A stretch of DNA of 64,000 nucleotides, from NCBI RefSeq assembly GCF_012935325.2, contig NZ_JABBYG020000004.1, positions 124,001 through 188,000 on the forward strand. Reading direction: 5' to 3'. Position numbers and translations under genes: made by a program. Under the pieces are notes generated by a model. That model saw only the letters and a list, made by a program, of their open reading frames with translations. It ran no database searches and was not told the origin of the DNA. Below, one piece after another: positions 52,202 to 60,144 of this stretch (position 1 is its first letter; every line of letters begins with the position of its first letter). Source of the DNA: Paenibacillus sp. PL91. Lineage in GTDB: Bacteria > Bacillota > Bacilli > Paenibacillales > Paenibacillaceae.

Positions 52202-53311
52202 ATGGAAATCCAACAATCGATTCAATCGCTTAGCCAGATGAGACAGGGAAAACGGAAAAGAGAATCCAGTTATGACCGTACGGGCGGCAACAAAGACTAC
52301 TATACGATCAATCCAGGTGACAAAACAGACATTTGCCAAATCCAAGGAGCGGGGGCCATTACCCACATTTGGATGACCATGGCGACGGACGGCCCGCAGG
52401 AAGAGGCGCTGCTGCCAAGAAAGATCGTGCTTCGCATGTACTGGGACGGGGAGACCGAGCCAAGCGTGGAAGCGCCGATCGGCGATTTCTTCGGACTCGG
52501 GCACGGGATAACCAAAAACTACGAGTCGGCTTGTCTCATGATGAGTCCCGAAGACGGCAAAGCGCTCAACAGCTTTTTCCGTATGCCGTATGCAATCGAT
52601 GCCAGAATTGAAATCGAGAGCGAAGCGGATCATCCGATCAAGTTTTACTTCTATATCGATTATGAAGCTTACGACAAGCTGCCTGAAAACGAGCTGCGCT
52701 TCCATGCCCAGTGGAACCGAGAATGCCCTACGGATGGAATTGACGATACGAGCGTAGATAACGCTTACTTCGAATTCGGCGGCAAAAATACGACGGGTGA
52801 CGGCAACTACGTCATTCTTGAAGCGAAGGGCAAAGGGCATTACGTTGGCGTAAATTTCAATATTCATAACCTGCGGGAAACAAGAGAGTGGAACTGGTAC
52901 GGCGAAGGTGATGACATGATCTTCATCGACGGAGAGCCGTGGCCGCCGACGCTGCACGGTACGGGGATGGAAGACTATTTCAACACGGCATGGTGTCCGC
53001 AGCAGGAAGTATGCACGCCGTATCACGGAATCATCCTTGGCGGAGGACCGAACTGGAGCGGCAAAATATCTACCTACCGATACCATATTCTTGATCCGAT
53101 TATGTTCGACCAAAGCATTAAAGTGACCATCGAGCACGGGCATAACAATCATCGCAGCGACGATGTTTCTTCGACGGCTTATTGGTATCAATCGGAGCCT
53201 CACCAATCGTTCAAGCCGCTGCGGAAGGTAACGGGACGTCTTCCGCTGGCGGACACCAAACCTTTTAATGACCAAAGCCTGAAAGAAATATTCAAGCACG
53301 CTAATCCGTAA
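52202..53311 (+). CDS. GH172 (DUF2961) family glycosidase, copy 2
   Basis: 369 residues, cytoplasmic (no signal peptide). Shows the family pattern ICQIQGAGAITHIWMT, KIVLRMYWDGETEPSVEAPI, GDFFGLGHG, NWYGEGDDMIFIDGE and HGTGMEDYFNTAW. The glutamates in GEGD and MEDYF are the likely catalytic residues. It shares the fold landmarks with copy 1 but differs in the GDFFGLGHGITK region and in an extended C-terminus (KPFNDQSLKEIFKHANP), so the paralogues may split linkage preferences. It lies between araB and the first DUF4185 gene, supporting D-arabinofuranosidase activity. AAGGTGG precedes the ATG. Confidence 0.87.
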   Translation: MEIQQSIQSLSQMRQGKRKRESSYDRTGGNKDYYTINPGDKTDICQIQGAGAITHIWMTMATDGPQEEALLPRKIVLRMYWDGETEPSVEAPIGDFFGLGHGITKNYESACLMMSPEDGKALNSFFRMPYAIDARIEIESEADHPIKFYFYIDYEAYDKLPENELRFHAQWNRECPTDGIDDTSVDNAYFEFGGKNTTGDGNYVILEAKGKGHYVGVNFNIHNLRETREWNWYGEGDDMIFIDGEPWPPTLHGTGMEDYFNTAWCPQQEVCTPYHGIILGGGPNWSGKISTYRYHILDPIMFDQSIKVTIEHGHNNHRSDDVSSTAYWYQSEPHQSFKPLRKVTGRLPLADTKPFNDQSLKEIFKHANP

Positions 53312-53343
53312 ACGCGCTTCGGCTGCGCCTCTTAAAGGAGATG

Positions 53344-54474
53344 ATGAAGCTGCGTAAAACGATGACGGGCACTTTGCTAATCCTCTGCTTGCTGCTATCG
53401 GCCTGCCAAGCCGGCAATGATCAGAACGCGGATCAGATGCTGGACGGAAGCGGGAAAACGTTTCAGTTGCAAAGCGTAACCGGCTTGCAACAGGTTGCGC
53501 AATTAACGGGAAAAGATTCGATGAACGGGACAGACCGCTATGCGGTATCGGGCACGGATCTTGGTTCGATGTTTCAAGCAGGCGACAGAAGCTATTTCGT
53601 CTTCGGTGATACCTTCGGTGACCGTGAGGACGGTTCGACCGGCGCCGGAGGCAGCTTTTGGCGGTCCAATACGTTGGCTTATTCTACCGATATCGACCCG
53701 TCGGACGGCATCATGTTCGACGGTATGATAACGGATGACATCGGACTCGCGAAAGAGCTGCTGCCTTCCAAAAAAATCGATTTCGATGAAATGACGAAAA
53801 TTCCAACCCACGGCGTATCTGCGAACGACAGCCTGTATTTGTACTACATGTCGGTCAACCATTGGGGAGATCCCGGGCAATGGGATGTCAATTACAGCAG
53901 CCTGGCGAAGTCAAGTGACGACGGGGAAAATTGGACGCTTATGGACGAGGTGAAATGGCCGGGAGACAGCCACTTCATTCAGGTTAGTCCTTATAAAGTG
54001 CCGAACGGCGAGGACGGTTCGGACATTTACTTTTGGTGTATTCCCTCGGGCCGGTTCGGTGGCGTGAAGCTGATGAAAGTTAACGAGGCCTTGATCGAAG
54101 ATCTAAACGCGTATGACTATTTTGCCGGTACCGATAATAAGGGCGAGCCAATCTGGAGCAAATCGATCGCCGATGCAGAGCTTGTTGTGGACGATAAGGC
54201 AGGAGAGCTGTCCGTGATTTGGAATCCGTATCTCGAAAGCTGGATCATGACCTATCTGAAGGAAGGCCAAGGCGTGGTTATGCGCGAAGGCTTGACGCCT
54301 TGGGGACCATGGAGCGAAACGACGCTGCTGGTTTCATCAACGGAATATCCGGGCCTATACGGTCCTTATATGAATCCTCGATATATGGAAGATGAAGGCC
54401 GGACCATTTATTTCACTTTATCGCTATGGGAGCCTTATAACGTGTTCTGGTTTAAAGCGACGCTAAATAAATGA
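53344..54474 (+). CDS. DUF4185 (GH183-type) lipoprotein, putative endo-D-arabinanase, copy 1
   Basis: About 376 residues with a lipoprotein signal (KTMTGTLLILCLLLSAC; Cys about residue 21), thus surface-anchored. The rest is a single DUF4185 domain: VAQLTGKDSMNG, VSGTDLGSMF, YFVFGDTFGDRE, FWRSNTLAYSTDIDPSDGI, KIPTHGVSAND, YYMSVNHWGD, GRFGGVKLMKV, GELSVIWNPYLESWIMTYL and GPWSET. GH183 (DUF4185) enzymes are endo-D-arabinanases; the Asp residues in GTDLG and FGDT, 17 apart, are candidates for the catalytic pair. The AAAGGAG site abuts two consecutive ATGs; I use the second. It is the cell-bound member of a set of three. Confidence 0.85.
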   Translation: MKLRKTMTGTLLILCLLLSACQAGNDQNADQMLDGSGKTFQLQSVTGLQQVAQLTGKDSMNGTDRYAVSGTDLGSMFQAGDRSYFVFGDTFGDREDGSTGAGGSFWRSNTLAYSTDIDPSDGIMFDGMITDDIGLAKELLPSKKIDFDEMTKIPTHGVSANDSLYLYYMSVNHWGDPGQWDVNYSSLAKSSDDGENWTLMDEVKWPGDSHFIQVSPYKVPNGEDGSDIYFWCIPSGRFGGVKLMKVNEALIEDLNAYDYFAGTDNKGEPIWSKSIADAELVVDDKAGELSVIWNPYLESWIMTYLKEGQGVVMREGLTPWGPWSETTLLVSSTEYPGLYGPYMNPRYMEDEGRTIYFTLSLWEPYNVFWFKATLNK

Positions 54475-54532
54475 AAGCGCTTCAAAAAGTAGTATGCCAG
54501 TTGATTCCGGTTTAAACGCTTAGGCGTTTAAA
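54472..54532 (+). promoter_or_regulatory. Regulatory region before the importer: cre-like site and long perfect palindrome
   Basis: TGAAAGCGCTTCA (54472-54484) overlaps the stop codon of the DUF4185 gene. About 25 nt on, TTTAAACGC and GCGTTTAAA form a perfect inverted repeat around TTAG (54511-54532). Both lie upstream of the sugar-binding protein gene at 54569, marking a separately regulated promoter inside the gene cluster. Confidence 0.6.
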
Positions 54533-54568
54533 TAAACAGTCTTTTTTAAAAAAAGGGAGGATTCACAC

Positions 54569-55981
54569 ATGCAGGCTTATCGTGGAAAGGTTTTGACGGG
54601 CATTCTAGCGGCGATTCTCATGCTGACCTTCGTATTGTCCGGCTGCGGCAATTCCGGCACAAACGCAGGCAATGAGGGCAATACAGGCAATCAAGGCAAT
54701 CAAGGCAGCACAAATGAAACGGCGAACAACGGGAAAACGGACGAAAAACCGGCCGAGAAAGTAACGGTTGAATTTTGGGCGAATAAGTTTGAAGACACGA
54801 CGGATGCCTGGTTCAAGAAATGGACCGATGAGTTCAACAAAACGCATGAGGATATTCAGATTAAGCTGACAATCGTTCCTGGCGACGCGTGGGCGCAGAA
54901 GCTGAAAGCGGCGCAAGCAGCAGGTAAAGCGCCGGATATCATGACGAAGAGCTACTCGGGTATTGCTCCGGCTGCCAAGAACGGCGAAATCAAGCCGCTT
55001 AACGACTTGATGGATCCGGCTGTGTTCGAGGATTTGTACGATAATGTCAAAGAATTCGTTACGGTTGGCGATCAATACTATGCTTATCCGAAGCTTGTAG
55101 AGCCTTCCGCTGTATTGTACTACCGCAAGGACTTGTTCGAAGCGGCTGGACTTGATCCTGCGAAGCCGCCGGTTACATGGGCGGAGCTGATCGAATACGG
55201 CAAGAAGCTGACCCAAAAAGGAATTTTTGGCCTTTCCACGGCGCAGACGGCTCCTGATCTAGGATGGTCGAGCTGGGGCTTGCAATACAACGCAACGGGA
55301 CATCTTCCGATTACGGAAGACTGGTCCAAAGCAGACGTGATGCACGATGGCTATAAAGCACTGCTTAACTACTATAAAACGCTTTATCAAGAAGGCATTA
55401 TACCGAAGCAGCAGCTTTCCGCTTATGCTGATGCGGCTCCATTCGGTCAAGGCAAGCTGGCAATGACAATAAGCGGTTCTTGGGCGATGGGCTTGTTCCG
55501 CAACGATTACAAAAACATGCTGGACAAAATCGGCGTAGCGCCGATGCCTTCCATCGACGGAGACCAAACCAAGCCGACATCGACTCTCGGCGGCTGGACG
55601 CTCGTCGTAGACGGGAAATCGAAGAAGCCGGAAGCTGCTGCCAAGTACATTGAGTGGCTGCTGGCAGGAGACCCGGCGATTATGATTGACTTCTTCAAAA
55701 CAAGCCAATTCTCCAAATTCTCGCCCCGGAAATCGGTAGATGAAGCAATGAATCAAGATCCGGCAGCATCGGCTGACGAATGGCGCAAGCTGATCGCCGA
55801 GAAGGTTATTCCGTATGCAAAAGCGGAACCAAACTATCCATGGGATATTAGTATCGCATTCTCAACGGCAATCGAGTCCGCTATGAAGGGTGAAGACGTA
55901 GACAAAGCGCTTCAGAAAGCGGAAAAAACGATTAACGATTACATCGCGAAATCGAGCTTGGCGGGTACGAATCCGAAATAA
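54569..55981 (+). CDS. Sugar ABC transporter substrate-binding lipoprotein (D-arabinan locus)
   Basis: 470 residues: lipoprotein signal (TGILAAILMLTFVLSGC), a low-complexity Gly/Asn tether with GNEGNTGNQGNQG, then a family 1 solute-binding domain (VTVEFWANKFEDTTDAW; AGKAPDIMTKSYSGI; YAYPKLVEPSAVLYYRKDL; KLAMTISGSWAMGLF). Surface-anchored. Its position among GH172, fucI, araB and DUF4185 genes suggests D-arabinose oligosaccharides as ligand. GGGAGG precedes the ATG, and the gene has its own promoter region. A stable hairpin follows, as in the importer at 27601. Confidence 0.9.
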   Translation: MQAYRGKVLTGILAAILMLTFVLSGCGNSGTNAGNEGNTGNQGNQGSTNETANNGKTDEKPAEKVTVEFWANKFEDTTDAWFKKWTDEFNKTHEDIQIKLTIVPGDAWAQKLKAAQAAGKAPDIMTKSYSGIAPAAKNGEIKPLNDLMDPAVFEDLYDNVKEFVTVGDQYYAYPKLVEPSAVLYYRKDLFEAAGLDPAKPPVTWAELIEYGKKLTQKGIFGLSTAQTAPDLGWSSWGLQYNATGHLPITEDWSKADVMHDGYKALLNYYKTLYQEGIIPKQQLSAYADAAPFGQGKLAMTISGSWAMGLFRNDYKNMLDKIGVAPMPSIDGDQTKPTSTLGGWTLVVDGKSKKPEAAAKYIEWLLAGDPAIMIDFFKTSQFSKFSPRKSVDEAMNQDPAASADEWRKLIAEKVIPYAKAEPNYPWDISIAFSTAIESAMKGEDVDKALQKAEKTINDYIAKSSLAGTNPK

Positions 55982-56001
55982 CAAGCAGCCGGGGGGAAAC
56001 G

Positions 56002-56023
56002 TCCGGGAGCAGACGCTCCCGGA
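56002..56023 (+). promoter_or_regulatory. Intercistronic stem-loop after the binding protein
   Basis: TCCGGGAGC and GCTCCCGGA pair around AGAC, with an outer CAGCC/GGCTG stem. There is no T-run, so it probably lowers permease expression relative to the binding protein or stabilises the mRNA. Confidence 0.6.
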
Positions 56024-56064
56024 TGGCTGATCCCCGTACTTTTACACGACGGTGGTGAATGCGA

Positions 56065-56952
56065 ATGAAGAAGAATAAAACACGGCTCGACAATATGACC
56101 GCTTATACCATGCTTATTCCTATCGTGGTGCTGCTGACTATTTTTGTCGTCATCCCGTTTGTTTACGCTCTCTATGTCAGTTTCTACGACTGGAGCTTTT
56201 ATCAGGAATCCCAGTTTGTCGGCTGGAAAAATTTCAGTAATGTGCTTAGCGATCCGCTGTTTATGAAAGCAATCGTTACCGGCTTGAAATTTGCTTTGTT
56301 TGTTGTTCCTGCTCAAATGATTCTCGCGTTTCTGTTCGCGCATGTCATTCGTTCGATGGGTACGAAGCTTTCCGGATTCGTAAAGACATCGATATATATT
56401 CCGACCATTATTTCGGGTATTGTCGCGTCGATTATTTTCGTGTTTATTTTCGATTACAATGCGGGTCTTGCCAACGTTATCGTTAATCTGTTCGGCGTGG
56501 AAAATCAGGCTTGGCTTGCCGATGTGAAGACGGCGCTCGGAAGCATGGCGCTGCCTGCGATATGGCTTGGTTTCGGGATTACGACGCTGATTATGCTCGC
56601 CGGCTTACTTGATATTCCCGAAAGCTATTATGAGGCTGCGAATCTCGAGGGAGCCGGTTCATGGACAAAGATGATCCATATTACGATTCCTTTGCTTAAA
56701 AACGTCGTATTGTTCTTGCTAATTACCGGCTTTACGGGTGCCATTCAGCAGTTCGAGCTGTCGCTGGTCATGACAGGCGGGGGACCGCTTGATGAAACGA
56801 CGACGCCGAATTTGTACATCTTCAACCATTTCCGGAATGACGTCCTTGTCGGCCACTCGATCGCTTCGGCACTTCTTTTGTTTGTTGTGCTTGGCAGCAT
56901 ATCGGCTATCATTTTCAAAGTGCTCAATTCGGAAAAAGCGGTTGACGGTTAA
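56065..56952 (+). CDS. Sugar ABC transporter permease, MalF/UgpA type (D-arabinan locus)
   Basis: About 295 residues, six membrane helices, EAA loop (YYEAANLEGAGSWTKMIHIT) and the typical FELSLVMTGGGP segment. ATG 56065 is better spaced from GGTGGTGA than the ATG at 56059. Forms the channel with the next gene's product. Confidence 0.9.
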   Translation: MKKNKTRLDNMTAYTMLIPIVVLLTIFVVIPFVYALYVSFYDWSFYQESQFVGWKNFSNVLSDPLFMKAIVTGLKFALFVVPAQMILAFLFAHVIRSMGTKLSGFVKTSIYIPTIISGIVASIIFVFIFDYNAGLANVIVNLFGVENQAWLADVKTALGSMALPAIWLGFGITTLIMLAGLLDIPESYYEAANLEGAGSWTKMIHITIPLLKNVVLFLLITGFTGAIQQFELSLVMTGGGPLDETTTPNLYIFNHFRNDVLVGHSIASALLLFVVLGSISAIIFKVLNSEKAVDG

Positions 56953-56981
56953 ACGAACAGGCGAATGGAGGAGAGAACGCG

Positions 56982-57806
56982 ATGAAATTACAGGAGCAAA
57001 CCTTAAAAACGATCATGTATGTCATCGGCATCCTGATAGCGATTGTGGCATTGTTTCCGCTCGTATGGATGGTGATCGCCGGCTTCAAGGCCAAAACCGA
57101 GGTGCTGTCGTCGCCCTTCCGTTTTTTTCCGGAAAAATGGCTTTTTTCAAATTACAGCGCCATTTTGTCAGATCCGATGTTTCTTAAATCAATGGGTGTT
57201 ACCTTCACCGGCGCGGTTTTCTTTGCCGCGTTAAGCCTAATTATTAATTCAATGGCGGCTTATGTTTTCGCCAGGCTCGAATTCCGCTTTAAGCGCACAT
57301 TATGGGTGTTCGTCATTTGTACGATGTTCATACCCGGCATGGCCATCCTCCTTACTTCCTTTATCGTAGTGACCGAGATGAAGATGCTGGACACGATGGC
57401 CGTTCTTATTTTGCCTGGCGTGGCCTCCGCAGGGCATATGTTCTTTATCCGCCAGTTTTATTTAAACATTCCGCTGGCGCTCGAGGAAGCTGCGCTTATC
57501 GATGGCGCTAACCGGTGGACAATTTTTACAAGCATCTTCTTTCCAATGTCCTATCCGGTATTCGTTATCGTAGGGATCGGTTCCTATCTCGGCTATTGGA
57601 ACTCCTTCGTATGGCCGACGATGACGATTACGAATCCTGATTTGTTCCAAATCATGCAGTTCTTGAACACATTCCGTTCCGAGCGTTCGACGGAGATGGG
57701 GCTGCTAATGGCCGGATCTACGCTTGCGGCGATTCCGACGATCATCTTGTTCCTTATTTTCCAAAAATACATTATTAAAGGCATAAAAATTTCGGGGTTA
57801 AAGTAA
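56982..57806 (+). CDS. Sugar ABC transporter permease, MalG/UgpE type (D-arabinan locus)
   Basis: 274 residues, six membrane helices, EAA loop (LEEAALIDGANRWTIFTSIF) and C-terminus QKYIIKGIKISGLK. Preceded by GGAGGAGAG, 29 nt after the first permease and 16 nt before the DUF6259 gene. No ATPase gene is present, so a shared MsmX-like ATPase elsewhere is expected. Confidence 0.9.
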   Translation: MKLQEQTLKTIMYVIGILIAIVALFPLVWMVIAGFKAKTEVLSSPFRFFPEKWLFSNYSAILSDPMFLKSMGVTFTGAVFFAALSLIINSMAAYVFARLEFRFKRTLWVFVICTMFIPGMAILLTSFIVVTEMKMLDTMAVLILPGVASAGHMFFIRQFYLNIPLALEEAALIDGANRWTIFTSIFFPMSYPVFVIVGIGSYLGYWNSFVWPTMTITNPDLFQIMQFLNTFRSERSTEMGLLMAGSTLAAIPTIILFLIFQKYIIKGIKISGLK

Positions 57807-57822
57807 CGGGAGGCGTCTCTAC

Positions 57823-60054
57823 ATGGTAGAACTGGCGAATGACCGTATTCGTATCGGCATTAGCGAGACGGACGGAACGATCCAAAGTATTTTGGACAAA
57901 CGCAGCAGCAAGGAATACGTCGCTTCCGGGGGCGCGGGAGAGCCGTTCCGGCTCGAAACCGACGGCGGAATATCGAGCGCTTTCGTTCAATTTTCGTTTG
58001 AGGAGCAGCAGGCAAGCGGGAAGCAAGAGGCGCGCCTGATATGGCGAGTATCGGAGGGCCTAACGGTAAAAGCGGTAATCCGCATTTCGGGCGGAAACGA
58101 TGAGATTGAATTCCGCTGCGAGGTGATGAATGAAACAAACGAACGCATCGTCAGCATGGAATACCCGATTATCGGCGGTCTTGGCGCCATCACGGAGGGA
58201 GGTGAAAATGATTACGCAGCGCACAGCTTTGCGACGGGGTTCAAAGTACGCAATCCTTTGAAGCATTTCGAGAAGGACGGCGGGGGCTTGCGGTTTATGC
58301 CTTATCCGGAGAGCTTCTCCGGCGCTTCGATGCAGTTCTTCACCTATTACGGCTTGAACGAGGGCGGTCTCTATTTTGCTGCGCTGGACGGAGAAGGTTA
58401 TGCCAAATGGCTGAATTTCTACAAGAACGGCAGCGGGCTGCTCGAAGCGTCCTTTATTCACGGCTGCGAGGATATGGGTGCAGGCAAAGGTATTCGCGCC
58501 GAATATCCGATCGTCGTGAAGCCGCTCGAAGGACGCGACTGGTACGAGGCTGCCGATCTTTACAAGGCATGGGCGGAGCAGCAAAGCTGGTGTTCAAAGG
58601 GTAAGAGTATCGATCGGAAGGAGGCGGACAGCTGCAAGTGGCTGCATGAGACGATGGGAGCCGCCACCTTCGGCATTAACGCCGGCTCCGATCGAACGGA
58701 GTGGCTGCGCAAATACCATGAGCATATCCGTACGCCGATGTTCCACATTCTCGGGCCGGACTGGTCGAACGCCCCGCAAACGTTCTACAAGGGCTTCCCT
58801 GGCGGGCTTGACGACTGGTTCCCGACACGCTTCAACCGGGAAAATATCGAGACGATGAAAAGCTATGGCGATAAATATGCTCCATTCGAGTTCGATTACC
58901 TGTTCCATATGGAAGGAGCCGACGGAGAACGCGGGAAGGAAGCAGCGCAAAAGTTTCCGGAGAAAGAGAAGCTGAAATCAATCGATGCCTACCGTTTCCC
59001 GTTTATTTGTCCGGCAGCCGAATATACGCGGCATTTTCATGTAGACCGTGATACGACGCTTCAGCGAAATGATGATGTAGATTCAATCTACTACGACATA
59101 TCTGCCAATAACATTATGAAAATATGTTTGGACGATTCGCACGGGCATCCGGTTGGTGCCGGCAGGGCGATCAATGAAGCGTACCGGCAAAATTATATCC
59201 GGACGAAAGCGGCGATGATTGAAGCGGCCGGGCGCTATGTGCCAATGGGCACGGAGATGATGAACGAGACGTTTTTGGATGTGCTCGATTATTACCAGGC
59301 ACGCGCGGGCGGACAGCCGGCAGCGCCGCTCGAAGGTTACCCGCTGCGCGATTTGCTCAAAACCGGCGAAGCGGAGCTTATCCCGATGTTCGCTTACGTA
59401 TACCACGAATACGGTGCCGTGCGTTTGGACGGATGGGGCAAGCTGGTCGAGGAAATCGGCTCGCTTTACTATTTTACGGTTGCGCGTACGTATTTATGGG
59501 GCGGGTTGTATGAGCTGAACTATGAATACAGTCCGATGGAAGCGCTGGAAGGGCGTGAAAATGCGCCAGAGGAGCACTACTATCCGTTCGAGCCGAGAGG
59601 CTATGCCTTCTCCGCCGATCGCGCCGATTACTTGGCTCAGTTCGCTGATCTGCGCACGGGGGCAGCCAACAAATATTTGGCCTACGGCATGATGCTGCCT
59701 CCGCTTCACTTTGAGCGCGGTCGCATTAGCGTGGATTGGTTCCACTACAATCACGGTAAGGAAACAAAGGAATACAACGATGCCGGCGAGTTGGAGGTCG
59801 ATGCGATCGTCCACTCCGCTTGGCGTTACAAAGAGGAAAGCGTAGGCTTGTTCTTTGCTAACGTAAGCAGCGAAAACCGCCGGGTGAAAGCTGCTGCCGA
59901 GCCGACTCGTTACGGGCTTGCGGGCTCTTCGTTCCGGTATGTTCTGCATACAGGCGGGGCTAGCAGGGAAAACACTGTACCTACGCCTCAGGAAGACGGC
60001 TCCTTCGAGCTGGATATTCCGGCTAGAAGTGTCGTCCTGCTTGAAATTCATTAA
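57823..60054 (+). CDS. DUF6259 family protein, putative cytoplasmic glycosidase
   Basis: 743 residues without a signal peptide. The N-terminal 220 residues look like a galactose-mutarotase-type beta-sandwich (LANDRIRIGISETDG, IIGGLGAIT, QFFTYYGLNEGGLYFAALDG), as in many GH families. The centre resembles a TIM barrel with candidate acid residues in HILGPDWSN, FEFDYLFHMEGADGE, SIYYDISANNIMKICLDDSHG and MGTEMMNETFLDVLDYYQA. The C-terminal part is beta-rich and ends in SFELDIPARSVVLLEI. I recognise it as the DUF6259 family, which has no established activity that I know of. Its place between the importer and an endo-D-arabinanase suggests it acts on a D-arabinan-linked sugar, perhaps a galactofuranose, mannose or capping linkage. 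Confidence 0.7.
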   Translation: MVELANDRIRIGISETDGTIQSILDKRSSKEYVASGGAGEPFRLETDGGISSAFVQFSFEEQQASGKQEARLIWRVSEGLTVKAVIRISGGNDEIEFRCEVMNETNERIVSMEYPIIGGLGAITEGGENDYAAHSFATGFKVRNPLKHFEKDGGGLRFMPYPESFSGASMQFFTYYGLNEGGLYFAALDGEGYAKWLNFYKNGSGLLEASFIHGCEDMGAGKGIRAEYPIVVKPLEGRDWYEAADLYKAWAEQQSWCSKGKSIDRKEADSCKWLHETMGAATFGINAGSDRTEWLRKYHEHIRTPMFHILGPDWSNAPQTFYKGFPGGLDDWFPTRFNRENIETMKSYGDKYAPFEFDYLFHMEGADGERGKEAAQKFPEKEKLKSIDAYRFPFICPAAEYTRHFHVDRDTTLQRNDDVDSIYYDISANNIMKICLDDSHGHPVGAGRAINEAYRQNYIRTKAAMIEAAGRYVPMGTEMMNETFLDVLDYYQARAGGQPAAPLEGYPLRDLLKTGEAELIPMFAYVYHEYGAVRLDGWGKLVEEIGSLYYFTVARTYLWGGLYELNYEYSPMEALEGRENAPEEHYYPFEPRGYAFSADRADYLAQFADLRTGAANKYLAYGMMLPPLHFERGRISVDWFHYNHGKETKEYNDAGELEVDAIVHSAWRYKEESVGLFFANVSSENRRVKAAAEPTRYGLAGSSFRYVLHTGGASRENTVPTPQEDGSFELDIPARSVVLLEIH

Positions 60055-60144
60055 TATGCTGCAAAAGCTTAACGTCTTGCAAGGAAAGCATCCGGTCAGG
60101 CTGACATGAACCAAAATCATGTGAAGTAGGATGGTGCAAGGAAA

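Noticed and set aside
46467..53311. Difructose dianhydride (inulin-derived) metabolism by the GH172 pair
   Set aside because: Possible for GH172 alone, but it does not explain DUF4185, FucI, AraB and the GH116 remnant in the same locus.
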